From positions 15,573 through 29,102 of the forward strand of contig DJRM01000141.1 of NCBI GenBank assembly GCA_002440085.1: 13,530 nt of DNA. The letters run 5' to 3'. Both the position numbers and the translations under genes were made by a program. Positions 1 through 7,674 of the stretch are shown in pieces; position 1 is the first letter of the stretch, and each line of letters starts with the position of its first letter. The DNA is from Bacteroidales bacterium UBA6360 (GTDB taxonomy: Bacteria; Bacteroidota; Bacteroidia; Bacteroidales; UBA932). A model generated the notes under the pieces. That model ran no database searches. It was given only the letters and a program-made list of their open reading frames with translations, and had not been told where the DNA came from.

Positions 1-14
1 AAACTGACCACGGA

Positions 15-1388
15 ATGAAATCGTCCAAACCAAAATTGTCCTTTTGGCAAATCTGGAACCTCAGCTTCGGCTTCATGGGTGTTCAGATAGGATATTCGCT
101 TCAGAACTCCAACACCTCGACCATACTCCAGTCATTCGGTGCGGACCTCGGCTCGCTCAGTTATTTCTGGCTCGCCGCCCCCATTGCCGGACTCATAGTG
201 CAGCCGATAGTCGGAATGTTCTCTGACAAGACATGGACGAAGCTCGGCAGGCGCATCCCGTTCATTCTTGTGGGGGCGATAATCTCGGCGCTCGCCCTCG
301 TGCTCATGCCGAACTGCCCGAAGCTTCTGGCATTTGCCCCGCTTGCGATGGGTGCGCTCATCTTCCTCTTCATGGACCTCTCGTTCAATGTCACGATGCA
401 GCCTTTCAGGGCGCTTGTCACGGATATGCTCGATGACAGTCAGAAGACAGAAGGCTTTGTGGTTCAGACACTTCTGATTAACCTCGGAGCCGTCGTGGGG
501 GCGCTTCTTCCTCTTGTCATGACATGGTGCGGGGTCAGCGACACGGCCGAGGAGGGTCATGTCTCCGACCACATCGCGTACTCATACTACTTGGGGGGGG
601 CAATACTGCTGGCCTCCGTCCTTGTGACGTCATTTAAGGTAAAGGAATATCCTCCCAAGGAGTTCGCTCTCTATAACGGGACTTCCGACGACCGGGAGGG
701 CATCCCGGCGGACATTCAGGCGGACGCCAAGGCCGCCGCGCCGAAGACCGGTTTCATACAGCTTCTCAAGGGCACTCCGAAGGTGATGCTCCAGCTCGGC
801 GTGACGCAGTTCTTCTCATGGGCGGCGCTGTTCCTGATGTGGAACTACCTCAAGCCGGCAATCACCGGGGTCGTCACGGACAATTCCGGGGCGGTTCTCG
901 CCGAAGGCGCCACGGCCACATGGGTCGGCGTCCTCAACGCGGTCTATCCCGTTCCGGCCTGCATCATAGCCCTTTTCATGACGCAGATTGCCAACCGCTA
1001 CGGCAACAAGACCGTCTATGCGGCCACCCTCGCCTGCGGTGCACTCGGCTTCCTCGGGCTTTCGCTGCTCCATAACCAGTATCTCCTGATGCTCCCTATG
1101 GTCGGTATCGGAATCGCGTGGGCCGGCATACTCGCGATGCCTTATTCAATCCTCTCCCGCGCCATTGACGCGAACAGCGCCGGGGCATATATGGGAATCT
1201 TCAACTTCACGATTGTCATCCCGCAGATTTGCATGGGACTTCTCGGCGGGGTCATAGTCAAGTACATCTTCGGCGGCAATGCCGTGGCCATGCTCGCCCT
1301 CGCCGGAGCACTGATGCTCTGCGCGGCAGTCAGCGTGGCGTTTATAAAGGATAATAGGCGGGACAGCGTGGAGTCAGATAGAAACTAA
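15..1388 (+). CDS. MFS sugar transporter, SLC45/sucrose-maltose type
   Basis: A 457-residue polytopic inner-membrane protein, predicted to have about 12 hydrophobic segments in two bundles, with a long polar central loop at about residues 210-255. The N-terminal half carries the MFS loop 2-3 signature (GMFSDKTWTKLGRR at about residues 67-80) and the opening 'GVQIGYSLQNSNTS' stretch typical of the sucrose/maltose proton symporter (SLC45-like) branch; this is family knowledge, not a search result. The likely job is proton-coupled import of maltose or short maltooligosaccharides released by the downstream GH13 enzymes. The ATG is preceded by only 14 bases of window, so the operon promoter is not visible. 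The next gene, susC, starts 17 bp downstream, which suggests co-transcription. Codons are GC-rich (about 82% G/C-ending over 40 codons from base 840, hand count). A run of eight G lies inside the gene at 593-600. The family is secure; the exact substrate is inferred from context. Confidence 0.9.
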   Translation: MKSSKPKLSFWQIWNLSFGFMGVQIGYSLQNSNTSTILQSFGADLGSLSYFWLAAPIAGLIVQPIVGMFSDKTWTKLGRRIPFILVGAIISALALVLMPNCPKLLAFAPLAMGALIFLFMDLSFNVTMQPFRALVTDMLDDSQKTEGFVVQTLLINLGAVVGALLPLVMTWCGVSDTAEEGHVSDHIAYSYYLGGAILLASVLVTSFKVKEYPPKEFALYNGTSDDREGIPADIQADAKAAAPKTGFIQLLKGTPKVMLQLGVTQFFSWAALFLMWNYLKPAITGVVTDNSGAVLAEGATATWVGVLNAVYPVPACIIALFMTQIANRYGNKTVYAATLACGALGFLGLSLLHNQYLLMLPMVGIGIAWAGILAMPYSILSRAIDANSAGAYMGIFNFTIVIPQICMGLLGGVIVKYIFGGNAVAMLALAGALMLCAAVSVAFIKDNRRDSVESDRN

Positions 1389-1405
1389 TCATAAAAACAG
1401 ATACA

Positions 1406-4378
1406 ATGAAACGTATAATCATGGTTTTGGCGGGTCTCGCATCCGCGCTCTCGCTCTCGGCTCAGGCGGGCTTTGATGTGAAGGGCGTCGTGACTGACGC
1501 GACTGGTCCTGTCATAGGCGCCACTGTCATCGAGCAGGGCACTTCCAACGGCGTTTCCACCGGAGTTGACGGAGACTACGCGCTCACTGTCGCATCTGCG
1601 GAGACCGTCGTCGAATTCAGCTGCATGGGCTACACCACCGTGACCTTCAAGGCTTCCGAGGTTCCGGCGAAGGTCGTCCTGAAGGAGGACAGCGTCTTCC
1701 TCGACGAGGCCGTCGCAATCGGCTACGGCTCCCAGAAGAAGAAGGAGGTCACCGGTTCCGTCGCCTCGGTCAAGGCCGAGGACTTCAACGCCGGCGTGAA
1801 GACCAGCCCGATCGGACTTCTCCAGGGCAAGGTCGCCGGGCTCAACATCATCAAAACGACTTCAGATCCGACATCGACCGGCTACAGCATCCAGATTCGA
1901 GGATTCTCAACCCTTGATAAAGGAGCTGGAACGAGTCCTTTGTTCATTGTTGACGGTGTTCCTGTGAGCAACATTGACAACATCTCGAATGATGAGATAG
2001 CGTCTATGGATGTTCTGAAGGACGGTTCCGCCGCCGCAATCTATGGAACCCGAGGTACGAACGGAGTGATTATCATCACGACAAAACGCGGCTCCAACTT
2101 TAATGATGTTCCGCAGACAAAGGTCGAGTATTCCGGATATGCTTCGGTGTCAATGAGAAACGGAGACCTCGGTATGGCCACGGCGGATGAATTCATCAAT
2201 CTCGAGGAACTTTCCGGAGGGGCTGTGAAGCCGGTCATTTATTATGATGCTGACGGCAATCCGAACCGGACTGACTGGATGTCCGCGATAACGAGAAAGG
2301 CCGCCATTACACATAGTCATAATGTCGCTGTTTCTGGCTCTTCCCGCAAGTTCAATTATCGTGCATCTGTAAACTACAAGAACGCCGAGGGCATTGCCAA
2401 GGTCACAAACCGCGAAGAAATCATCGGTAAGATAGCCGCCTCACAGAATGCCTTGAACGGTTGGCTGAACTTGCAGTATGACCTTTCCTATATGCACTAC
2501 CGCAACGACTATTTCTGCGGCGACTTCAAGCAGGCCGCGATTCTGAATCCGACATATCCGATTTATGATTCGACATCTGAGACCGGATATTACATAACTC
2601 CGGGAACAGGTGAATCAAATCCTGTGGAGACAATGAACAATAAGGAATCCTACGGCACCGGCGATTATTTCAGAGGAAGCGTGAAGGCGACTATAAACAT
2701 TCTTCCAGTCGACGGCTTGAAGATCAATGCCTTTGCCGCGATGGAGAAGGGAAACAACGCGTCATATTGGGCAAACGGCAAGCTGATGAAGGATCTTGCC
2801 GGTTCCGGGCAGGCCGGGCGCTCGAATGACGGTAGCTACAACAAGTTGTTCGAGGTGACTGCGGATTATGCGCATTCATTCGGAAGGCACAATGTTGCGG
2901 CGGTCGCCGGCTTTTCCTATCAGAGTTTCCTGTATGACGGTTCAAGCATGAGCAACAAGGGATTCCCGAGCGAATCGATGAAATACTATCAGATTGGCAA
3001 CGGGGACGCCTCGAAGGACTATCTTAATGTAAGTTCCAGCCGCAATTCCAATGTACTTGCCGCAATGTTTGCGCGTGTCAACTACAACTACGCGGAGAAA
3101 TACCTCCTTTCCGCTTCAATCCGCCGTGAAGGGTCTTCACGCTTCGGCGCGAACAACAAATGGGGATGGTTCCCTGCTGTCAGTGCCGGCTGGAGAATCA
3201 GCGGAGAAGACTTCATGCAGGGTGCATCGTGGGTAAATGACCTGAAGCTCCGTCTCGGATTCGGCGTCACAGGAAACAACCTTGCGTCTGATCTCAAGTC
3301 GGTGGCTCTTCTGTCGAACGGTGGAACGTTCTGGTATAACGGGAAATACGTCTATACCTATACCGTAGCGCAGAACGTGAATCCGGATCTGCGATGGGAG
3401 AAGAAATATGAGTATAATCTCGGACTCGACTATTCGTTTCTTGACAACCGTCTCTATGGAAGCCTCGACCTTTACTACCGTCAGACACGCGACCTTCTCT
3501 GGGACTATGAGGTGCCGACGCCTCCGTACCAGTATTCCACGCTGCTTGCCAATGCCGGCCAGATGGACAGCTACGGCGCGGAGATTACGATAACCGGAGT
3601 GCCGGTCAAGACGAAGGACTGGACTTGGTCAACTACACCTACATTCGCGTTCAATAAGAGTGTCATCACCAGGCTGTCCGATCCGTCAAAGGGCTTCAAC
3701 TACAAGCAGACGACATCCGGCGGAGTGGGCGAGAACGGAATCATGAACACCAACACGCAGATTCTCATTGAGGGGTCTCCGGTCGGGCAGTTCTACGGGT
3801 ATAAGTTCGAGGGAATCAAGTCTGACGGGACATGGATGTACAGGACTCCGGAAAATGGCTATATATCCAGTGGAAATGCGACGGAAGGTCATAAGATGAA
3901 TATCGGAAGCGCACAGCCATGGTTCACTTTCGGATGGAACAACTATGTGAGGTATAAGGCGTTCGACTTGTCTTTGTTCTTCCGCGGTGTTGTCGGAAAC
4001 AAGATTCTGAACGTGACGCGCTGGGCATACGGTCCTCAGGCCGCCGTCGCTTCAACCAATGTGTTCATGAAGGATGTCAAAAAGAATGGCACGGTTATAA
4101 GCAACAAGACGAATTTCTCGGACTATTATCTTGAAAACGGCTCGTATCTGAAGCTTGACAATCTTACCGTTGGATATAACATTCCGTTGAAAGAGAACAA
4201 ATATGTCAGCAACCTGCGTGTCTATCTTACCGGGCAGAATCTGTTCACAATCACCAAGTACAGCGGGCAGGATCCTGAAGTCGACACGACAAATGTCTGG
4301 AGCGCCGGCATTGACTATCCGAGCTTTTATCCTACGGTCGCCACTGTTCTTCTCGGTCTTAACATCACGATGTTTTAA
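1406..4378 (+). CDS. susC: SusC-like TonB-dependent outer-membrane transporter
   Basis: A 990-residue SusC/RagA-family protein that imports oligosaccharides across the outer membrane with TonB energy, in complex with SusD. It starts with a signal peptide (residues 1 to about 21, ending in LSLSAQA). A CarboxypepD_reg-like beta-sandwich follows (about 23-95: VKGVVTDATGPVIGATV). The plug domain (about 105-235) contains 'LFIVDGVPV' and the family hallmark 'AAAIYGTRGTNGVIIITTKRG' near residues 210-230. The rest is a 22-strand-type barrel that ends in a terminal Phe (NITMF), a normal outer-membrane beta-signal. Length is normal for the family. SusD begins 11 bp after the stop, the standard pairing. 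Oddity: codons at 1637-1855 are about 90% G/C-ending, but those at 1856-2083 only about 51% (hand counts), a sharp change inside the plug domain that suggests recombination. The substrate (alpha-glucan) is inferred from the GH13 neighbours. Confidence 0.96.
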   Translation: MKRIIMVLAGLASALSLSAQAGFDVKGVVTDATGPVIGATVIEQGTSNGVSTGVDGDYALTVASAETVVEFSCMGYTTVTFKASEVPAKVVLKEDSVFLDEAVAIGYGSQKKKEVTGSVASVKAEDFNAGVKTSPIGLLQGKVAGLNIIKTTSDPTSTGYSIQIRGFSTLDKGAGTSPLFIVDGVPVSNIDNISNDEIASMDVLKDGSAAAIYGTRGTNGVIIITTKRGSNFNDVPQTKVEYSGYASVSMRNGDLGMATADEFINLEELSGGAVKPVIYYDADGNPNRTDWMSAITRKAAITHSHNVAVSGSSRKFNYRASVNYKNAEGIAKVTNREEIIGKIAASQNALNGWLNLQYDLSYMHYRNDYFCGDFKQAAILNPTYPIYDSTSETGYYITPGTGESNPVETMNNKESYGTGDYFRGSVKATINILPVDGLKINAFAAMEKGNNASYWANGKLMKDLAGSGQAGRSNDGSYNKLFEVTADYAHSFGRHNVAAVAGFSYQSFLYDGSSMSNKGFPSESMKYYQIGNGDASKDYLNVSSSRNSNVLAAMFARVNYNYAEKYLLSASIRREGSSRFGANNKWGWFPAVSAGWRISGEDFMQGASWVNDLKLRLGFGVTGNNLASDLKSVALLSNGGTFWYNGKYVYTYTVAQNVNPDLRWEKKYEYNLGLDYSFLDNRLYGSLDLYYRQTRDLLWDYEVPTPPYQYSTLLANAGQMDSYGAEITITGVPVKTKDWTWSTTPTFAFNKSVITRLSDPSKGFNYKQTTSGGVGENGIMNTNTQILIEGSPVGQFYGYKFEGIKSDGTWMYRTPENGYISSGNATEGHKMNIGSAQPWFTFGWNNYVRYKAFDLSLFFRGVVGNKILNVTRWAYGPQAAVASTNVFMKDVKKNGTVISNKTNFSDYYLENGSYLKLDNLTVGYNIPLKENKYVSNLRVYLTGQNLFTITKYSGQDPEVDTTNVWSAGIDYPSFYPTVATVLLGLNITMF

Positions 4379-4389
4379 AATTAGAGAAA

Positions 4390-6114
4390 ATGAGAAAGTT
4401 TATATACATTATTTCACTTGCCCTGACGCTGTCCGTCTTCTCTTCGTGCGACAGCATGCTTGATGAAGTCAACTATGGTAATCCTACGGTGTCGGACATG
4501 ATGACCAATGAGGAGAATGTTGTGCTTCTCGTGGGGCAGGCCTATGCTGACTTGAAATGGATACATGATCATTGGGGATATTTCGGCGTGTCATCGCTCA
4601 CGGCGGACGAGTGTCTGTGCCCTACTCGTGGGGATGACTGGGCAGACGGAGGATATTGGAGAAATCTGAATACGCACAAGTTTGACATCCACGCGAAGGC
4701 CTTTGAGAATATATGGAAGATGACCATTTCGGGCGCCGTACTGTGCAATAAGCTCATTCAGACCCTTGCTGACAGCAGGGAGTCCATGAATCCTGCTGTG
4801 TATGCCCAGTATGTCGGTGAACTTGAAGTGCTCCGCTCATACTACTATTATCTTCTGTTTGACTGTTTCGGTCGCATTCCTTACACGGAGGACTATTCGG
4901 ATGAATCGCGCCCTCTTCTGGCTCCGCAGGAAACATGGTCGGCTCTCGTCAACTGCTTGGAAAGAAACGCGCCTAACATGGCTGTCGTTACCGACGGAAA
5001 TCGTTCCGCCAACTATGGACGCACGACGCATGGCTTTGCTTATGCTCTCCTTGCGAGGCTTTATCTCAATGCGACGTCTTTCGGATGCACTCCCGATAAT
5101 GTAAGTCTTTCGGATAACTCACAATACCGTCCCGATTTCAAGGCGATTGCTGGTGAAGCTGATTTTTACACCAATGCCGTTGCCTGCTGCGACAGGGTCA
5201 TAAACTCCGGCTCATATTCCATTGAACCCGACTTTTTTACGAACTTCAAGATAAAGAATGAGGACAGCAAAGAGAATATATTCGTAATCGTTGAGGACGG
5301 AAGGGCGGACTTCGACGAGAGAAGCGGCCCTGACGGAAATATGAAGAACAAGCTTCGTGTCCTGTTCCTTTCACTTCACTATCAGCAGCAGGAGGCATAC
5401 GGGACGCAGCTTGACTGCTGGAACGGCTTCTGTGCGCGACCTTCTTATCTGGAGCGTTATAACAGGCGTGATGTCCGCGGGACCGGAGATGAAGGCCTTG
5501 GAACCAATGACACGCACCATTGGGGATGGTTCGTCGGCCCGATATGCAGAAAAGGTTCCACGACTCCTCTGAAGGACAAACGCGGTAATGATGCCGTCGT
5601 GTTTCCGACAGTTTCCTCATTGACTGACGCGGCAATCGGTGACGGCGCGAGAATGTTCAAATACGAGGTTGACAGGGAAGGCAAGTACAAATACTGCGAG
5701 AACGACTTTGTGCTGATGCGTTACGCAGATGTTCTCTGGATGAAGGAAGAGGCCATACTTCGCGGAGGACAGGGGACTTCCGGATATAATACCTCTGACT
5801 TCAGGACTCTTCGCAACAGAACTTTTGCTTACGAGGCAGATCCGGAGACTGCCTACAGCTCCGCATATCCGACGGTGCTGACCCTTGACGGAATCCTTGA
5901 TGAGCGCGGGCGTGAGTTCGCCTGGGAACTTGTCCGTCGCCGCGACCTCATAAGATACGGGAAGTTCGGAGATCCTGGCTATGTCGAATATGTCACCGAC
6001 ACGGACAAGAACAGGAACTGGTTCCCGATTCCGTATTCTGTGATAGAGAAGTCCGTCCGAGACAAGGATGGCATGCCTCTGTGGACTCAGAATCCAGGAT
6101 ATGACACGATTTAA
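4390..6114 (+). CDS. susD: SusD/RagB-like glycan-binding lipoprotein
   Basis: A 574-residue SusD-family surface lipoprotein that forms the lid of the SusC channel and binds glycan. The signal peptide ends in a lipobox with Cys20 (VFSSC), followed by DSMLDE, whose acidic residues are compatible with surface export. Family landmarks, in order: the TPR-rich helical region with 'LEVLRSYYYYLLFDCFGRIPY' cut short here to its core YYYYLLFDCFGRIPY (about 151-165), 'THGFAYALLARLYLNAT', the C-terminal 'DERGREFAWELVRRRDLIRYG', and the closing 'NWFPIPYSVI...QNPGYDT' that ends nearly all SusD proteins. The start ATG lies 11 bp after the susC stop in an A-rich leader. Codon use is less GC-biased (about 58% G/C-ending over 4468-4587) than in the flanking MFS and GH13 genes. 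The fold and role are secure. Starch as ligand is inferred from the operon, since SusD binding residues vary widely among members. Confidence 0.95.
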   Translation: MRKFIYIISLALTLSVFSSCDSMLDEVNYGNPTVSDMMTNEENVVLLVGQAYADLKWIHDHWGYFGVSSLTADECLCPTRGDDWADGGYWRNLNTHKFDIHAKAFENIWKMTISGAVLCNKLIQTLADSRESMNPAVYAQYVGELEVLRSYYYYLLFDCFGRIPYTEDYSDESRPLLAPQETWSALVNCLERNAPNMAVVTDGNRSANYGRTTHGFAYALLARLYLNATSFGCTPDNVSLSDNSQYRPDFKAIAGEADFYTNAVACCDRVINSGSYSIEPDFFTNFKIKNEDSKENIFVIVEDGRADFDERSGPDGNMKNKLRVLFLSLHYQQQEAYGTQLDCWNGFCARPSYLERYNRRDVRGTGDEGLGTNDTHHWGWFVGPICRKGSTTPLKDKRGNDAVVFPTVSSLTDAAIGDGARMFKYEVDREGKYKYCENDFVLMRYADVLWMKEEAILRGGQGTSGYNTSDFRTLRNRTFAYEADPETAYSSAYPTVLTLDGILDERGREFAWELVRRRDLIRYGKFGDPGYVEYVTDTDKNRNWFPIPYSVIEKSVRDKDGMPLWTQNPGYDTI

Positions 6115-6146
6115 AAACTTTAATAACACATTAAAACCTATTTATT
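6115..6146 (+). promoter_or_regulatory. A/T-rich translation leader of the susE-like gene
   Basis: This 32-bp gap has 27 A/T bases and no G at all, in contrast with the surrounding coding sequence. Bacteroidota genes commonly rely on A/T-rich, unstructured leaders rather than Shine-Dalgarno pairing, so it probably serves as a strong translation-initiation region. I see no clear TAnnTTTG -7 box, so a separate promoter is not supported. Confidence 0.35.
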
Positions 6147-7544
6147 ATGAAAAAGATTGCATTATTCGCAGGACTTGTTGGCCTGTGTGCGTCTGTTCTC
6201 GTTTCCTGCAATAAGGAGGAGAACAACAACGGTGGTAACCTTGACGATGTCATCGAAGACGGATTCTATGTTACCGGCGCTGCAACCGGATCGGACGCCG
6301 TTGCGGCAAAGTACATGATGTCAGCCGGAATGAATGAGGCTGATGGCAATGCCAAGCGTGACGGAATGTATGAGAAGTATGTATGGCTTGAGGCTCAGAA
6401 AGACTTCTCACTTCTTCTCTACACGGCCGGAAATGAAGTCCGCTACAGCGCTGTCCTTGAGGACTACAACACTAATGGTGAGAATGATCAGGTGAATGTC
6501 ATCGTGAAGAGAGGAAAGCTTGTGACCGGTGATGACGCTCCTGCGATGAAAGTTGCCGAGACCGGCTTCTACCACATCGTTCTGGATCTCAACAAGGCCG
6601 GCGACCTCGCATTGGGCGCTCAGATAGTGCTTGCTCCTGTCAAGTGGGGCGTTTCAGGCTCAATGAACTCTTGGGGCAACACTTTCTTCCCGGATCCGAA
6701 AAAGGAAGGTGACAAGCTCACATGGATCCTCACGGAGCAGATTATGCCTGCCGACTATGAGTTCAAGTTCAAGTATGGCAATGGCTGGAAGATTCAGCTT
6801 GATGACGCCGGAAAGGTCAAGGCAAACACTAACCTTGGCGAAGGCATGATACAGGGCGCACCAAATATCAAGGGTCATGATGTCAAAGGATACTACACCA
6901 TTACGCTCGTGTACAATCTCTCGTCCGGTGATTTCTCGAAATGCTACTCGTTCACCTGCGAGATGGTTCAGGATCTCAGCTATGTTCCTGATGAGCTTTT
7001 CTTCAAGGGAGATCAGTTTGCGGAGGCTCAGAAAACTATCCTTACGAACAAGGTCGGTGAATATTGGGCTATACGTCAGATTGAGGCCGGCAAAGCTGTG
7101 AAGTTCTTCTCTGACGAGGCCTGCACGAAGTCTGCCGCAGAGGTCGTGGCGACGGTTGACGGGGCGACAAAGGTTGACGGCGGATTCACAGTGCCTGAAA
7201 CTGCCATGTATATCATATACACAAATCTCATTGACAAGAAGATAACCGTTGAGAAGGCGACTGTCTATGGCATTGGAGACGCGTTCGGTAACTGGACTGA
7301 AGGAGAGCATCCGTTTACAGTCGAGAACGGCAAGGCTTCAATAAAAGCTGCCGCTGCCGGCAATCTCAGAATGTATGCCGGATATTCAAAGGCAGATGGT
7401 GGTACATGGTGGACCCGTGAGTTCAACATCTACGATGGGAAGATTAAATATCGTGCAAATGGTGGCGAACTGGATGCGGTTGCAGTATCTGCCGGACAGA
7501 CCGTCACCCTCGACTTCAACGCGGGAACAGGCTCAATCGAATAG
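6147..7544 (+). CDS. SusE/SusF-like starch-binding outer-membrane lipoprotein
   Basis: A 465-residue lipoprotein: the signal peptide ends at Cys21 (VLVSC), followed by NKEEN, which fits the Bacteroidota lipoprotein export signal (Lys plus two acidic residues) for surface display. There is no enzyme motif. The body looks like a string of beta-sandwich modules: about 38-160 ('DGFYVTGAATGSD'), about 164-270 with the SusE/F starch-binding opening 'WGVSGSMNSWGN' (Trp167 and Trp176), a linker-like module about 275-370, and a C-terminal module about 375-465 ('YGIGDAFGNWTEG' and several Trp/Tyr). Its role would be to hold alpha-glucan at the surface beside SusCD. It stands 32 bp after susD, in the usual susE position, and only one such gene is present, where the B. 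theta prototype has both susE and susF. Codons resemble susD more than the downstream GH13 genes. The family call is good; the domain edges are estimates. Confidence 0.85.
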   Translation: MKKIALFAGLVGLCASVLVSCNKEENNNGGNLDDVIEDGFYVTGAATGSDAVAAKYMMSAGMNEADGNAKRDGMYEKYVWLEAQKDFSLLLYTAGNEVRYSAVLEDYNTNGENDQVNVIVKRGKLVTGDDAPAMKVAETGFYHIVLDLNKAGDLALGAQIVLAPVKWGVSGSMNSWGNTFFPDPKKEGDKLTWILTEQIMPADYEFKFKYGNGWKIQLDDAGKVKANTNLGEGMIQGAPNIKGHDVKGYYTITLVYNLSSGDFSKCYSFTCEMVQDLSYVPDELFFKGDQFAEAQKTILTNKVGEYWAIRQIEAGKAVKFFSDEACTKSAAEVVATVDGATKVDGGFTVPETAMYIIYTNLIDKKITVEKATVYGIGDAFGNWTEGEHPFTVENGKASIKAAAAGNLRMYAGYSKADGGTWWTREFNIYDGKIKYRANGGELDAVAVSAGQTVTLDFNAGTGSIE

Positions 7545-7568
7545 TTTTATCTGAACTGTATATTATCG

Positions 7569-7596
7569 GCCGGCGGCTCCTGATCGGGCCGCCGGC
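7569..7596 (+). other. GC-rich hairpin between susE-like gene and GH13 genes
   Basis: GCCGGCGG (7569-7576) and CCGCCGGC (7589-7596) are perfect inverted repeats. The stem extends inward by C-G, T-G and C-G pairs to 11 bp (7569-7579 with 7586-7596), leaving a six-base loop. No T-run follows on either strand, so it is not a classical intrinsic terminator. It could act as an mRNA 3'-end stabiliser or a partial attenuator that makes susCDE transcript more abundant than the enzyme transcript. It lies in the longest gap of the operon (7545-7674, 130 bp), the rest of which shows no clear promoter. Confidence 0.6.
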
Positions 7597-7674
7597 TGCA
7601 AATGTGAGAGGCGGTGCGCCGTCGCTTCCCGATGCGGAAACTGCAGCGGAACGGCTCTCGAAAAATTCGGAATA

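Noticed and set aside
132..572. Minus-strand open frames inside the MFS gene
   Set aside because: They overlap a clear transporter gene completely and translate to Arg/His/Glu-rich sequence without membrane segments or domains.
7569..7596. Hairpin as a classical Rho-independent terminator
   Set aside because: No T-run follows the stem on either strand, and the same-strand GH13 genes downstream show no clear promoter of their own. Kept only as an unassigned hairpin.
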